A stretch of DNA of 64,000 nt from Conchocele bisecta (taxonomy: Eukaryota; Mollusca; Bivalvia; Lucinida; Thyasiridae): NCBI GenBank assembly GCA_029237695.1, contig CM055266.1, positions 115,647,370 to 115,711,369 on the forward strand. The letters are read 5' to 3'. Positions 10,087 to 22,073 of the stretch are shown piece by piece. The notes under the pieces are model-generated. The model searched no databases. It saw only the letters and a program-made list of their open reading frames with translations, and was not told where the DNA came from. Made by a program: the position numbers and the translations under genes. How positions within the stretch are numbered: the first letter of the stretch is position 1; each line of letters starts with the position of its first letter.

Positions 10087-12607
10087 AACAAGAGGGCCAT
10101 GATGGCCCTAATTCGCTCACCTGACTCCATGAACACCAGAGGAGAATGTGACATTGAGTTCATGTGTTTTAAAAAAATTGTGCTATTTTTAGATGGCGGT
10201 CATCTTGGATTAAGCGATGACTCTCATTTTACAAAATCTGAAAATGCTTCACCCAGCATCGGCCATGTGGTTCCTGAGAAAAAGACGTCAAAAATCTTGA
10301 ATAAATGGACCTTTTGGTGGCCATCATGGATGACATAATCATCCGATTCCGACAAATATTGCACCAGAGTGATCGCCTCATTGATACCTTCAATTTGATA
10401 TATGACATGACCATATTCAGTCAAAAATAAAATTTGACCCCAATTTGACCCCACGGGCCACGCCCATTTTTGACCCGGGGTCACCATTTTAACAACTTTC
10501 AAAGAGCAATGTACATCGATCATTCCTACCAAGTTTCATCGAAATCCGGCTAGCGGTTCATGAGAAGAAGATTTTTTAAGAATTTATGCTATTTTTAGAC
10601 GGTGGCCATCTTGGATTAGCGATGACCTCCATTTTAACAAATCTGAAAAGGCTTCACCCATGGACCATAACTTTTAAGTTTGGCTACCATGGGCCAAGCG
10701 GTTCATGTGAAGAAGAATTTTGAAATCTATAATAAAAGAACGACCTTTTGACATTTCGGCGGCCATCTTGGATGACATAACAATCCGATTTGGACAAAAA
10801 ATGTACCAGAGTGATCGCCTCATTGATACCTTCGATTTGATATATAACATGACCATATTCGGTCAAACATAAAATTTGACCCCACGGGCCACGCCCATTT
10901 TTGACCCCGGGGTCACCATTTTAACAACTTTGAAAGAGCATTGTACATCGATCATTCCTACCAAGTTTCGTCAAAATCCGGCTAGCGGTTCATGAGAAGA
11001 AGATTTTTTAAGAATTTATGCTATTTTTAGACGGCGGCCATCTTGGATTAGCGATGACCTCCATTTTAACAAATCTGAAAAGGCTTCACACATGGAACCA
11101 TAACTTTTAAGTTTGGCTACCATGGGCCAAGCGGTTCATGTGAAGAAGAATTTTGAAATCTCTAATAAAAGAACGACCTTTTGACCTTTCGGCGGCCATC
11201 TTGGATGACATAACAATCCGAGTTCGACAGAAAATGCACCAGAGTGATCGCCTCATTGATACCTTCAATTTGATATATGACATGACTATATTCGGTCAAA
11301 AATAAAATTTGACCCCAATTTGACCCCACGGGCCACGCCCTTTTTATTTTGACCCCGGGGTCACCATTTTAACAACTTTGAAAGAGCAATGTACATCGAT
11401 CATTCCTACCAAGTTTCGTCGAAATCCGGCAAGCGGTTCATGAGAAGAAGATTTTTTAAGGATTTATGCTATTTTAAGACGGCGGCCATCTTGGATTAGC
11501 GATGACCTCTATTTTAACAAATCTGAAAAGGCTTTACCCATGGACCATAACTTTTAAGTTTGGCTACCATGGGCCAAGCGGTTCATGTGAAGAAGGATTT
11601 TGAAATCTCTAATAAAGAACATTTTGACCTTTTGACCTTTCGGCGGCCATCTTGGATGACATAACAATCCGATTTCGACAGAAAATGCACCAGAGTGATC
11701 GTCTCATTGATACCTTCAATTTGATATATGACATGACCATATTCGGTCAAAAATAAAATTTGACCCCAATTTGACCCCACGGGCCACCACGCCCATTTTT
11801 GACCCCGGGGTCACCATTTTAACAACTTTGAAAGAGCAATGTACATCGATCATTCCTACCAAGTTTCGTCGAAATCCGGCTAGCGGTTCATGAGAAGAAG
11901 ATTTTTTAAGAATTTATGCTATTTTTAGACGGTGGCCATCTCGGATTAGCGATGACCTCCATTTTAACAAATCTGAAAAGGCTTCACCCATGGACCATAA
12001 ATTTTAAGTTTGGCTACCATGGGCCAAGCGGTTCATGTGAAGAAGAATTTTGAAATCTCTAATAAAAGAACGACCTTTTGACCTTTCGGCGGCCATCTTG
12101 GATGACATAACAATCTGATTTCGACAAAAAATGCACCAGAGTGATCACCTCATTGATACCTTCAATTTGATATAGAAATGACATATTCAGTCAAAAATAA
12201 AAATAAAATTTGACCCCAATTTGACCCCACGGGCCACGCCCATTTTTAACCCCAGGGTCACCATTTTAAACAATCTTTGAAAGAGCAATGTACATTGATC
12301 ATATTCCTACCAAGTTTGTCGTCAAATCCGGTTGGCGGTTCTTGAGAAGAAGATTTTTTAAGAATTTGTACTATTTTTAGACGGCGGCCATCTTGGATTA
12401 TGTAATGACGTCATTTTAACAATTTTGTAATCCCCCTACCTAAGGACCATGACCATGAAGTTTGGTGACCATAGGCCCAATGGTTACCGAGGAGAAGACG
12501 TTTGAAAATGTTCACGGACGACGACGACGACGACGACGACGGACGACGACGGACGACGGACATATTGCGGTAACAATAGCTCACATGAGCTTCGCTCAGG
12601 TGAGCTA
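10087..12607 (+). mobile_element. Helitron-like element with ~450-bp tandem core
   Basis: It begins AACAAGAGGGCCATGATG, with the palindrome AGGGCCATGATGGCCCT, then GCTCACCTGA. It ends with the hairpin TAGCTCACATGAGC / GCTCAGGTGAGCTA, so GCTCACCTGA is inverted at the two ends. The core holds about five diverged units of 430-450 bp; TGGACCATAACTTTTAAG recurs near 10661, 11093, 11541 and 11991. An ACG microsatellite (about 12515-12560) precedes the terminal hairpin. This is the pearl/HINE plan: subterminal inverted repeats, tandem core, microsatellite, 3' hairpin. Frames of up to about 100 aa on the minus strand repeat in each unit and are not genes. Confidence 0.65.
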
Positions 12608-13003
12608 AAAAGAACAAGAAAAGAGGCAAAGCCACAAAACAAAATGGCTTAGTGTGTGTGCGACATTTCGAAGGTGACAAAGGTCAAGGTCGTGTTAATG
12701 GTGGCGTGAGTGTGTGACAAATTCTCAGGTGATTCAAGTGTCTAAGTATTGAAGCAATCCTTTGCGTAATATTGAAGATATCACATGTTGGAGAAACTCT
12801 TACAAACTTTTCGACATAACAAAATGGCTAAGTGTTTCAGCAACATTTCGAAGTTGACAAAGGTCAAGGTCATGTTAATGGTGGTGGGTGTGTGACAAAT
12901 GTTCAGGTGATTCAAGAGTCCAAGTATCGAAGCAATCCTTCATGAAATATTGAAGATATTACATATTGGAGAAACTCTTACAAACTTTTTGACGTACGGA
13001 ATG
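12608..13003 (+). mobile_element. Helitron-like fragment, two ~190-bp units
   Basis: It follows the previous element directly and starts AACAAGAAAAGAGGCAAAGCC, like the start at 25535. Two tandem units carry ATGGCTTAGTGTG/ATGGCTAAGTGTT, TGACAAAGGTCAAGGTC, and GGAGAAACTCTTACAAACTT. No end hairpin was found. Confidence 0.5.
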
Positions 13004-13198
13004 GAATAGTGCTTAACGGCCTACCAACACAAAATAGTATCAATTCGGGCCAAACAATGTAGATGAACAATAAATAATAGTAGAATAGTATGTTAGATGG
13101 ACGTACAGAAACTCAAGAGCAATGCAATATGCCCCAATTTCCATCGCATAGGGGGCATAAATAGACCATGTTAGTTACTTAGGGGTGAAAGTGTTAAG
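13004..13198. mobile_element. SINE-B-like fragment followed by M4 MITE end
   Basis: AGTGCTTAACGGCCTACCAA resembles the 3' part of SINE-B; a sister fragment lies at 35536-35640. TAGTTACTTAGGGGTGAAAG ending TTAA at 13195-13198 matches the right end of M4 MITEs. Confidence 0.4.
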
Positions 13199-13429
13199 TG
13201 AAAATATTGAAAGGAACGCAGACCACAATTTCCGTCCAATCAAGATCGTGTTAAATGTGCTGCTAATATCACGGGACTGTCATTACTGAGCCAATGCTTG
13301 ATTTAACAGCAATATAGAAACTGTCAATATGATGGACTCGCTTATGAGTTGTCCTGACGTCATCATCATACATGTACGAAGCCATCCACCACGATCTGAT
13401 TGTAGGCACATTTTTGGGGAAAAAATACA

Positions 13430-13795
13430 TTAACCCTTAGACCCTTATTTTTTTTGTCGTCTGCTATTTATTTTTTATTTTCCATTTTGATCATCAAAAA
13501 CATGCTTTAACAGCACTTTAGATTAATTTACAACATGTTTTGACAGCACTTCAGAATCATTTCCATTGGAAATGATTTTTAATGGAAATGATCCTGAAGT
13601 GCTGTCAAACCATGTTTTTATTGAGAAATAAGGCAAGATATAAAAGCAACAGCAGACGAAAATTGTTGTGAGCAGCGGTCTAAGGGTTAACCATACATTG
13701 CTGAATGAAATTTTGTCGTCTGCTGTGCATTTTCCATTTTTTTTATAAAAACATGGTTTAAAAACACACGAGAATCATTTCCAATGGGAAAAATG
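13430..13795. mobile_element. M1 MITE plus abutting M1 fragment
   Basis: The complete copy spans 13430-13690 (TTAACCCTTAGACCC to AGCGGTCTAAGGGTTAA). A second copy starts at the shared TTAA, reads CATTGCTGAATGAAATTTTG and GTCGTCTGCTG, and stops in mid-core near 13795. Confidence 0.65.
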
Positions 13796-13799
13796 CAAC

Positions 13800-14045
13800 A
13801 GTTTCCTAACTATATGCTACTCAGGTCTACTTAGAGCTATCGCATAAAGACATTTTTAGTCTAGTAACCAGTGCAAATTTATTGCGCCAGTTTCTAGACA
13901 AAAATGTGTTTATGCAGTATCTTCTACATGTAGCTGAATAATTTGTCAGGAATCCAGTGCCTATATCGACCAGAAATATTTTACGCCAGAGCGGAGTGCA
14001 GCACCGGTGTTGCTGGTGACAGCTTGACCTGATTGTGCTCTCATA
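13800..14045. repeat. Dispersed repeat, sister at 47095-47370
   Basis: Shares CGCATAAAGACATTTTT-like, TGCGCCAGTTTCTAGA-like, ACATGTAGCTGAAT and TTTTACGCCAGAGCGGAGTG with 47095-47370 in inverse orientation. Both have partly inverted ends, so this may be a MITE. Boundaries are not sharp. Confidence 0.4.
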
Positions 14046-14089
14046 ATGAGGATATGCAAACATATAGAGGACAGGTGTAATGCTTAATT

Positions 14090-15243
14090 AACCCTTTCCC
14101 TGTTTTGCGATATTTTGATTCTTCAAGGTAATGGGTGAAGCAGTTGCAGAGATATAGTACACGAAAAAACTTTAACAAAAAAAATTCAAAGTAATTTGAC
14201 CTTGACATTGGGCACAGGGGCCGCACGGTTGGGGGGTAGAATGAAAATATGGATGATAATAAACACCCATGTGAAGTTTCAAGGTAATGGGCGAAGCAAT
14301 TGCAGAGATATAGTATAACGAAAAACTTTTAACCAAAAAACTTTAACCAGACGTACGTTAAAAAGTTAACATTGAAAATGGCTAAGACAATTACGTAGAA
14401 ATAATAGGTGAAGGTAAAAAAAATGGTCACATGTTGGATAGTTGTATGTGGTAGGCACCCCTTGGTTATGAAGCTGTGAAAGTTTGGTGGTCCTAGGTGG
14501 AACAGTACCAAAGAAATGGACTTAAACACGAAAACTTAACATTGTAAACGCGAAAACTTAACATTGAAAATGGCTAAGTCGACTGCACGGAAAAAAATGG
14601 GTCAAGTTAAAAAAAAGGTAACATGTTGGATAGTGATATGTCGTGGGCACCCCTTGATTATGAAGCTGTGAAAGTTTGGTGGTCCTAGGTGGTACAGTAC
14701 CAAAGAAATGGACTTAAACACGAAAAACTTAACATTGTAAACGCGTAAAACTTAACATTGAAAATGGCTAAGTCGAGCTGCGCAGAAAATATGGGTGAAG
14801 TTAATTAAAAAAAAGTAACATGTTGGATAGTAATATGTGTGGTGGGCACCCCTTGATTATGAATGCTGTGAAAGTTTGGTGGTCCTAGGTGGTACAGTAC
14901 CAAAGAAATTGACTCAAACACGAAAAACTTAACATTGTAAACACGAAAACTTAACATTGAAAATGGGCTAAGTCGAACTTGCGCGGAAAAAATGGGTCAA
15001 GTTAAAAATAAGGTAACATGTTGAATAGTGATAGTGTAGGTGGGCACCCCTTGATTATGAAGCTGTGAAAGTTTGGTGGTCCTAGGTGGTACAGTAACAA
15101 AGAAATGGACTCAAACACGAAAACTTAACATTGATTGTGGATTGCCGCCCGTGCCGCCCGCCCGCCCGCAGCCCGCCCGCCCACCCGCCGCCGGCTTTCG
15201 CCAATCCAATAGCCTGGATTTTTTTCTCAAAAAACCTGGCTAA
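14090..15243 (+). mobile_element. Helitron-like element with ~195-bp tandem core
   Basis: At least four tandem units of about 195 bp carry AACTTAACATTGAAAATGGC, GGGCACCCCTTG, TGAAGCTGTGAAAGTTTGG and TGGTCCTAGGTGG. A CCGCC/CCCG-rich array (15138-15190) and an end hairpin AGCCTGGATTTTTTTC.. AAAAAACCTGGCT (to 15243) follow. The same element type lies at 25535-27465. No protein. Confidence 0.6.
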
Positions 15244-15428
15244 TAATTATCAACTTAAATTTGCATAGAGTACAAATAAAAATATATGAGAAGTAAGAAT
15301 TAGAAGTTAAGATCTTCCACTTCTGAATACAAACTTTGGCTTATCTGTCTCCCAGATACTGTATTTTCAACCACAGGGTAATATCATCCATGGTGCAAGG
15401 GGTAGCAGAAATAAATAGCTGCAAGGAT

Positions 15429-15570
15429 TAACCCTTAGAATGGGGAACCGCAATATGTTGTCTGCTGTCGATTGATATTTTAGCTTTGTTCTCAGTAAAA
15501 ATATGGTTTGGTATCATTTTAGAATCATTTCCATTGGAAATGATTCAAAAGTGCTACCAACCCATATGTT
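15429..15570. mobile_element. M1 MITE, right-truncated
   Basis: TTAACCCTTAGAATGGGG, GTTGTCTGCTGTCG and the core GAATCATTTCCATTGG/AAATGATTC are present. The right signature and terminal TTAA are absent. Confidence 0.55.
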
Positions 15571-15850
15571 TAAAGTTTATGTTTAAACTAAGCAATGTGA
15601 TGTTAAACCAACAAATTCCACCAATTCTAGCGTTACGGCTGCCCCGGAAGTAGTTCTAAGGGAAGTTACTGTAATAACCCTAAATATTCGGACATTTGGG
15701 GGTTTATGTGGGGAAACACATAAAAATATATGGTTTCCCTACAGCAGTGAGCATACCAATATTTAGAGTTAGTATGGCAGTACTGGTTTAATCATAATAA
15801 CAATGTATTTGAATACAATTTGTTTTCCCAATTCAAATTGTGTCAAAATA
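15571..15850. other. No recognised feature
   Basis: Unique-looking AT-rich sequence without element ends or credible coding signal. Confidence 0.35.
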
Positions 15851-15951
15851 TTAACCTTTAGACCGCTATCTTATTTTTTTTGTCGTCTGCTGTTTATTTC
15901 CTATTTTCCATTTTTATCATCAAAAACATACTTTAACAGCACTTCAGAACC

Positions 15952-17200
15952 AGATGGCCCCGGCCCGCATGTCGAGCCCGCCGAGGCATTTGATGGTCTC
16001 AGAGTGTATTTATTTAAAGTTTGAATAAAGGGTTGTGGAAATATACAGATATGTAAAAGCTTTAACACAAATTTAACATAAAGTCATTTGACCTTGATCT
16101 TGGGCATGTGGGCCGCATGGGTGGGCTGTAGAATGAAAATATGGATGATAATAAAGAATTATTTGAAGTTTGAAGTAAATCGGAGTAAGTGTTGTGGAGA
16201 TATAAGGTATGTAAAAACTTTAACACAAATTTCAAAGTCATTTGACCTTGACTTTGGGCATGTGGACCACATGGGCAGGCTATAGAATGAAAAGATGGAT
16301 GATGAATAAGAAGTATTGGATGTTGGAAGTAAATCAGAGTAAGTGTTGTGGAGATATAAGGTATGTAAAAACTTTAACACAAATTTCAAAGTCATTTGAC
16401 CTTGACCTTGGGCATGTGGACCACATGGGCAGGCTATGGAATGAAAATATGGGTGATGAAAAGGAAGTACATGTACCGGTATTGGAAGTAAATTGGAGTA
16501 ACAATTGTGGAGATGTAAGGTATGTCAAACCATTTAACGCAGATTTTATAATAAAGAAAAACTTCTAAGTCATTTGGCCTTGACCTTGGGGCACAGGGGC
16601 CGCATGAGTGGGACACAGAATGAATATATGGATGATGCCCAATAAGAATACAAAGTTTCAAGCAAATCTGAATTACGGTTACAGAGATAGTAGGTATGTG
16701 AAAACTTTAACGCAAATTTTGACAGAAAGTTTAACGCAAACTTCGAAGTCATTTGACCTTGACTTTAGGGCACAGGGGTCGCATGAGTGGGACACAGAAT
16801 GAATATATGGATGATGACCAATAAGCATACAAAGTTTCAAGCAAATCCGACTTATGGTTACAGAGATAGTAGGTGTCTGAAAACATTAACGCAAATTTTG
16901 ACAAACATTTAACGCAAGCGGGCGAGTGGGCGGGCCTACACACACATGCACACACCAACACACAGATGGACGCACGTACCGACGCACGCACGGAGATAGT
17001 AGGTGTCTGAAAACATTAACGCAAATTTTGACAAACATTTAACGCAAGCGGGCGAGTGGGCGGGCCTACACACACATGCACACACCAACACACAGATGGA
17101 CGCACGTACCGACGCACGCACGGACGCACAGATGGACGCACGGACACCCGGACGTCATTGTGATCACTATGTCTCGCTTTCCACAAGCGGGCTCGACAAT
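15952..17200 (+). mobile_element. Helitron-like element inserted in M1 MITE
   Basis: It starts CCAGATGGCCCC with GTCGAGCCC close behind, and ends GGGCTCGACAA, so GTCGAGCCC is inverted at the ends. Core units of about 170-200 bp repeat TTTAACACAAATTT, GTCATTTGACCTTGAC, and AATGAAAATATGGATGATG. A GACGCACGGACG microsatellite precedes the end. Comparison with intact M1 copies shows insertion between A and T with no target duplication, which is Helitron behaviour. No protein. Confidence 0.7.
16863..17122. repeat. Exact 130-bp tandem duplication
   Basis: GAGATAGTAGGTGTCTGAAA at 16863 recurs at 16993, and the two 130-bp blocks, including the ACACACATGCACACACC and GACGCACG segments, read identically. 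It is either a very recent duplication or an assembly artefact. Confidence 0.85.
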
Positions 17201-17350
17201 AATTTATAACTTGCTTTGACAGCACTTCAGAATCATTTCCATCGGAAATGATTCTGAAGTGCTGTCAAACCATGTTTTTATGGAGAAATAAGTCAAGATA
17301 TAAAAGCAGCAGCAGACAACAATTGTTGTGTGTAGCCGTCTAAGGGTTAA

Positions 17351-17999
17351 GGGTTATTACGGTACTTTTGATTTTCCAAGTTCCGAAACTTATTTAGCCG
17401 ACTGGTCTATACATACAGCTTATTCAAGATGACACGGGGCATAATGAGCGCCATGATACTGCAGAGAAAACACTTCTAGATCGTGATAACCAAATCAAAG
17501 CAATTACGTTCCTAGATAAACTGAATCACAGGATGTCAATTGTTCAAGTAGATCACTACATGCATGATAGGAAGATACCAGGGCAACGCATAACATTTTG
17601 TTTGTTTCCTCTTCCATCACAACAGTCAGGAATGAATATATTCAGACTCAGAAGATACAGGTATTGTTTTGCATCCATTCATTACTTGTGACGGATTTGA
17701 AAATAAATTAGTTTATTTACTGATAAAGCAGTCACTCAAATAGAATGCAAATTTCATTTGTAAATTGCTGATTTTTGTACCATTTCTATTTGTCCTAAGA
17801 TTGCATTAAGCAAACCATACAATCATACATACTACACATGTACATGGGTTAGCATATGGCTGTATGAGTACAATTATTGCGTTATTAAATAAGGCCATAC
17901 AAAAAAGTACTTTGGTTTTCAGACATGGGGCTTGCGGAATATGACGATTGCAGGCAGATTTTTTAAAATTCTGATTTTGTTCAAGTCGCCCGATGCATA
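17351..17999. other. No gene recognised
   Basis: No repeat ends, long frames or splice-bounded exon seen in about 650 bp of moderately AT-rich sequence. Confidence 0.35.
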
Positions 18000-18001
18000 T
18001 A

Positions 18002-19530
18002 CAGTCGAGAACCAGTATCTCGAAGTCGAAGGGAGATCGCCCATATAGTCGAGATAGGACTAGATTCGAGATAGCGATGAAGTGACATGGTCGAATATTT
18101 TCGTGAAAAATATGAAATCATTACTCGTTACACCATGAGTAATCAATCACCAATTAACTAATGACCAAAGGTAGTAAACTAATCAACGTTACAAGGTGAC
18201 GTCATGACTCAGGTAATTGCTTAAATGACCAGCGTAATATGCCTAATGAATCGTGTCAAACACTCAAATATATCCAGGTGGTCCAATTAAGCAAACAACC
18301 TGAGGTAGGTGTGAATTTATTTTGTTATGTTTGATAATAGGTTTTTGAAAATTAATGTCAACCAGCCATGCGCTTAAGTGATTAATCCATGCCTTTATGT
18401 GATCAAGAAAGCAAAGTGATTTTTAACGTATTTTATACGGAGGGGACAGAATGAACAGTCGAGATTCAGAACATATACAAGATAAGGCATGTTCGAGATA
18501 GCCAAGGAAATTTATATTAAACAAACTAGATTGGTCAGTAAGCGAGGCCCAGGTACCCCTAAATTTCCAAATGTGTGGGCTTGTGACCTTGACTCTGGGC
18601 TTGGTGGGGCGGCACGAACGTGAATTTGTCATTGTGGTAGAGGTCCATTGGAGCAATGCGTGTGTGAAATGTGAAGCAGATCCGATCAAGGAAATGGAAG
18701 TTATAACCGATTTCTCTGATGTTAAGTTTTGTAAAGAGACGAAGTATGTGACCTTGACCTCGAGATCAGCGGGGATTTGTCACAGCATGATAGTAGAGCC
18801 TTAGAGGAATGCATGCATGAAATATTAAGAATTTTTGATGAAAGAAATATAAATTATAACATATTTCTCTGATGTTAAGTTTTGTAAAGAGACTAAGTAT
18901 GTCATCTTGAACTTGGGATCAGGGGGGGGGGGGGGGGTTAGATGGTCATAGATTTGTCACAGCATGATAGTACAACCTTAGAGGAATGCACAAGTGAAAT
19001 ATTAAGAATTTTCAATGAACGAAATAGAAGTTATAACTTATTTCTCTGATGTTAAGTTTTGTAAAGAGACCAAGTATTTGACCTTGACCTTGGGATCAGC
19101 GGGGGTTGGACGGTTGTGGATTTGGCACAGCATGGTAGTAGAGCCTTACAGGAATGCATGTGTGAAATATTAAGCATTTTAGATGAAGGAAATAGAAGTT
19201 ATAACAATATTTCTCTGATGTTAAGTTTAGTGATGGGCGCACGGACGCACGGACGGACGCACGAAACTACAATAGGTTTAAGGGCTAACGGAATAAATCT
19301 ATTGTATTCTATTGTCTTAGGCTCCTCGCCCTAGCCCCTAAACCCGCAATGTTAGCCCGGATGGATGGACGGACGCACAGACAACCTGACTCCAGTATAC
19401 CCCCCCCCCACAACTCGTTGCAGGGGGGGGGGGGGGTATAATAAGGATATAATTCGATACTTTAGTGAATCATCGAGATAGGGGATATCATCGAGATACT
19501 GATATTCAAGATTATAACTGGGCTCGACTG
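18002..19530. mobile_element. Nonautonomous pogo/Tc1-like element with internal tandem array
   Basis: The inverted ends CAGTCGAGAACCAGTATCTC and the reverse complement of AACTGGGCTCGACTG (CAGTCGAGCCCAGTT) are flanked by TA at 18000-18001 and 19531-19532. CAG termini with TA duplication fit the pogo/Tc1-mariner group. GATATCTCGA-like motifs sit inside both ends. The middle (about 18570-19230) is a tandem array of roughly 160-170 bp units (TGTTAAGTTTTGTAAAGAGA at 18720, 18874, 19050) with a G17 run. No transposase remains. Confidence 0.7.
18570..19232 (+). repeat. Tandem array of ~165-bp units inside pogo-like element
   Basis: Four diverged units share GTGACCTTGACCTC/TTGG, GCACAGCATG.TAGTA, GGAATGCA..TGTGAAATATTA and TATTTCTCTGATGTTAAG. 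The TGACCTTGACCTTGGG phrase is the same as in Helitron-like cores, so a Helitron-like core may have been captured or may have inserted here. It ends in GCACGGACGCACGGACGG (19240-19260). Confidence 0.6.
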
Positions 19531-19532
19531 TA

Positions 19533-20197
19533 TGTACTAGAAAGTTACTATAACCTCTTTAGACGTAAAAAAATCACCAGATTTTCATCAGACATGATTG
19601 TTTTTAACATATTTTCGCATGGTAGTGTTTTTTATTGGTCATGTGACAAATTTGCAGTACAATTTTATTTCTCCATAACGATAAAATGCTCGACGCGCAG
19701 GGATTTTTCTGACACGGCGATATCTGAGAACCAAAATACTTTTTTTATGGCCTAAGGTTCAGATCATTGGCAAATGTATTTAATTCACTGTGAAATAATA
19801 TGGTTTTAAAGCTTGCGATTACTATTTGCTGTAATTTGTTGATAACACTGTTTTAGCATGGAAACAATTGTAATTTTACAAAGAACAAAAGAATCAACAC
19901 TATATAATTATAGGGTTTACCGAAGCATGTTACCAGTATTGAGCATCTTGAGTGGAAACAGACAATGTCTAACCATTCATAACCAAGCCACACTGTTCCT
20001 GATCAGCCGTGCCACAGACAAGTCCCCCAGCAGCGATTAATATGGATAACCCGGTGCCAGCTCCTACCAACAAATTATTGCAGAATAATTTGATATTCAA
20101 CCACAAAAGAACCCTCTTTGGGGAATAAAGTAACGTGTATGACAACTGCCACCTGATCTAGCAGTTCAGAGGCTTGTGACTAAACTGACAAACACGT
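19533..20197. other. No gene recognised
   Basis: Small plus-strand frames (for example 19858-20040) carry no motif. The GTGGCACGGCTGATCAGGAA-like text near 20000 is not followed by element ends. Confidence 0.35.
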
Positions 20198-20431
20198 TTA
20201 ACCATTTCAACACCACAGGCCTGTATAGAGGTATTGGCAAACAGTGTAGATCCAGATGAGATAATCAGGATCTGCACTTTTTGCAAGTAATTTTCAAATT
20301 TTTAAGAAAAAAAACACGCCCTTTTCACAAATGGACTACCGGTAGTCGGAAATTCATTTTGTGATGGTTGGATTGGTTGCAAAATTAACATATCAAAATC
20401 CATTCCAGTTACTTAGGGATGAAAGAGTTAA
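20198..20431. mobile_element. M4 MITE (piggyBac-type, TTAA)
   Basis: TTAACCATTTCAACACCAC to CTTAGGGATGAAAGAGTTAA. The internal text CAGTGTAGATCCAGATGAG, ATCAGGATCTGCACTTTTTG and AATTAACATATCA defines the family. Other copies lie at 21929, 41619 and 48037. Confidence 0.65.
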
Positions 20432-20829
20432 TGACATACTTTATAGAAAAGTATCACTAGAAAAGTATCACTAGTTTCAAAGATTCCTAAGGGTGATGGG
20501 ATACATGTATAAACTATATCAAATGGTCTCGTTAGTGTTACAATATTATATGGTGCATTGTGTTGCCATCTCGGACATCTTAGAATACACAAGCCTTCAG
20601 TCAGTTTCACCAGTTGTAGCATTTGACAAAGACAGAAACAAATATTACAGTTACCAATAAGATATAAAATAATAAAAGTTGCCATAACATTTTCCAAAGA
20701 CAATTGTGTACATGGTGCTATCAATTATATGCATGGAGCCAGATCAGCTTGTATGTCCTATTTATTCGCAGCTAGTAGGTTATGCAAAATTTCTAAACGT
20801 TAACAAAACCACAGGGGCATCACTATCAC

Positions 20830-21237
20830 TAAGCTAAAAAAAAACCCATAAGTTTTCATTGACCTTGAACATCGCCGGTCGAACGTGGGTCATATGCAAA
20901 ACAAAGCACCATCCCAAGTCACACATTGTGACCAAATACATGTATTATCAAAATCAGCGAAGCTGTTCATAAGTTATTCAATAAACAAGAAAAACGTTAA
21001 TGCATTTGCCTTACAAACAAGGTGAACATAAGTCCTCAGTAACTTTGAACTTGGATGGTCGGACATGGATCATATGCAAAACAAAGCACCATCCCTAGAC
21101 ATACATCGTGGACAAATATTATCAAAATCAGTGAAGTGGTTATTGAAAAATGAAAGGTGTTAATGACGCACGTATGTGAGTACATACATGGACTAACGCT
21201 ATATCCCCTCTTGCCTATCAGTGACGGGATAAAAAAT
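20830..21237 (+). mobile_element. Helitron-like fragment, two ~180-bp units
   Basis: Two units repeat TTGCCTTACAAACAAGGTGA-type text, GGTCGAACGTGGGTCATATG, CAAAACAAAGCACCATCC and TATTATCAAAATCAG. The end reads GACTAACGCTATATCCCCTC then TTGCCTATCAGTGACGGGAT, as at 33220-33255. No protein. Confidence 0.5.
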
Positions 21238-21542
21238 CTAAAGAAATACATGTAAAATGATATATTACAACCTTGTACCGGATCCCTACAAATAGAACAA
21301 GATTTATCAGCCATATGAATTGATTGGCAAGTTAAGTTTGTGCACTTTGAACTGTCAGATTGACTGACAGTAATCATTAGCAATTATTGGCTGATCGCTC
21401 TGAAGCTTATTGTGTCTGTGTTTTGTAAACAATATAGCTATTTCTATCAAAATTGGACTATTGTCCAAACATTACCGGATGAATCTTCTCCTCTGCCCAG
21501 AATAATCTAGTGAGCATTTTTCATAAAGCAGGGTGGCACATT

Positions 21543-21787
21543 GGGGGCCCATTTTACTAAACTTTGTACGACTAAAATCTTCGTAAGTGCAAACTTAAGA
21601 TCGTCTGTAAATTTCAATTGATGGATTTACATTTATTGAGCATAGGCTGCACATGCAGCCTATGCTCAATAAATGTAAATCTAATAATTGTTTACAAGAA
21701 AACATTATTAATGTGAAATATACAGACTATCATAATTTTGCACTTACGAACATTTTAGTTGTACAAAGTTTAGTGAAACGGACCCCT
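21543..21787. mobile_element. Harbinger-like MITE (HB1)
   Basis: Ends GGGGGCCCATTTTACTAAAC and GTTTAGTGAAACGGACCCC. The centre is a perfect palindrome, TTGAGCATAGGCTGCA / TGCAGCCTATGCTCAA, flanked by AAATGTAAAT. Its own target duplication is unclear; sisters at 22468, 49045 and 52793 show 3 bp. Confidence 0.65.
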
Positions 21788-21928
21788 GGGATCTTAGAAT
21801 AAACTACTGAGAGTGCCATCTCTCCACATTACTGCCAAAGAGTATTGTCCCCGTAAGGGGTGAAAAAATGCATTTCTGCTACTCGATAAACTGGATAAGT
21901 ACAATTCACTCTTGGCATGCCAGCGGAG

Positions 21929-22073
21929 TTAACCCTTTCAACACGACAGACCTCCATAGCACTATTTGCAAACAGTGTAGATCCAGATGAGCCTGTTCGT
22001 AACAAGCTGTCTCATCAGGATCTGCATGATTACTAATATGGGAGTGTCCATTACTCAGGGATGAAAAGGTTAA
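21929..22073. mobile_element. M4 MITE, internally deleted
   Basis: TTAACCCTTTCAACACGAC to GGGATGAAAAGGTTAA, about 145 bp. It lacks most of the segment after GATCTGCA that full copies have. Confidence 0.6.

Larger units (their letters stand above)
15851..17350. mobile_element. M1 MITE split by a Helitron-like element
   Basis: The left half (15851-15951) runs from TTAACCTTTAGACCGCTATC through GTCGTCTGCTGTTT to ACAGCACTTCAGAA. The right half (17201-17350) resumes with TAATTTATAACTTGCTTTGA and ends CGTCTAAGGGTTAA. Joined, the halves match other M1 copies (for example 38213-38462), which read AGAATAATTTACAAC at this point. Confidence 0.75.

Noticed and set aside
10224..12291. Repeated minus-strand frames with KVSMRRSLW and LTEYGHVIYQIEGINEA
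   Set aside because: The same text recurs in every tandem unit of two Helitron-like elements and is broken at random; no gene.
16159..16661. Minus-strand frames with MTLKFVLKFLHTLYL type sequence
   Set aside because: Antisense of Helitron-like core units; repeated several times with stops.
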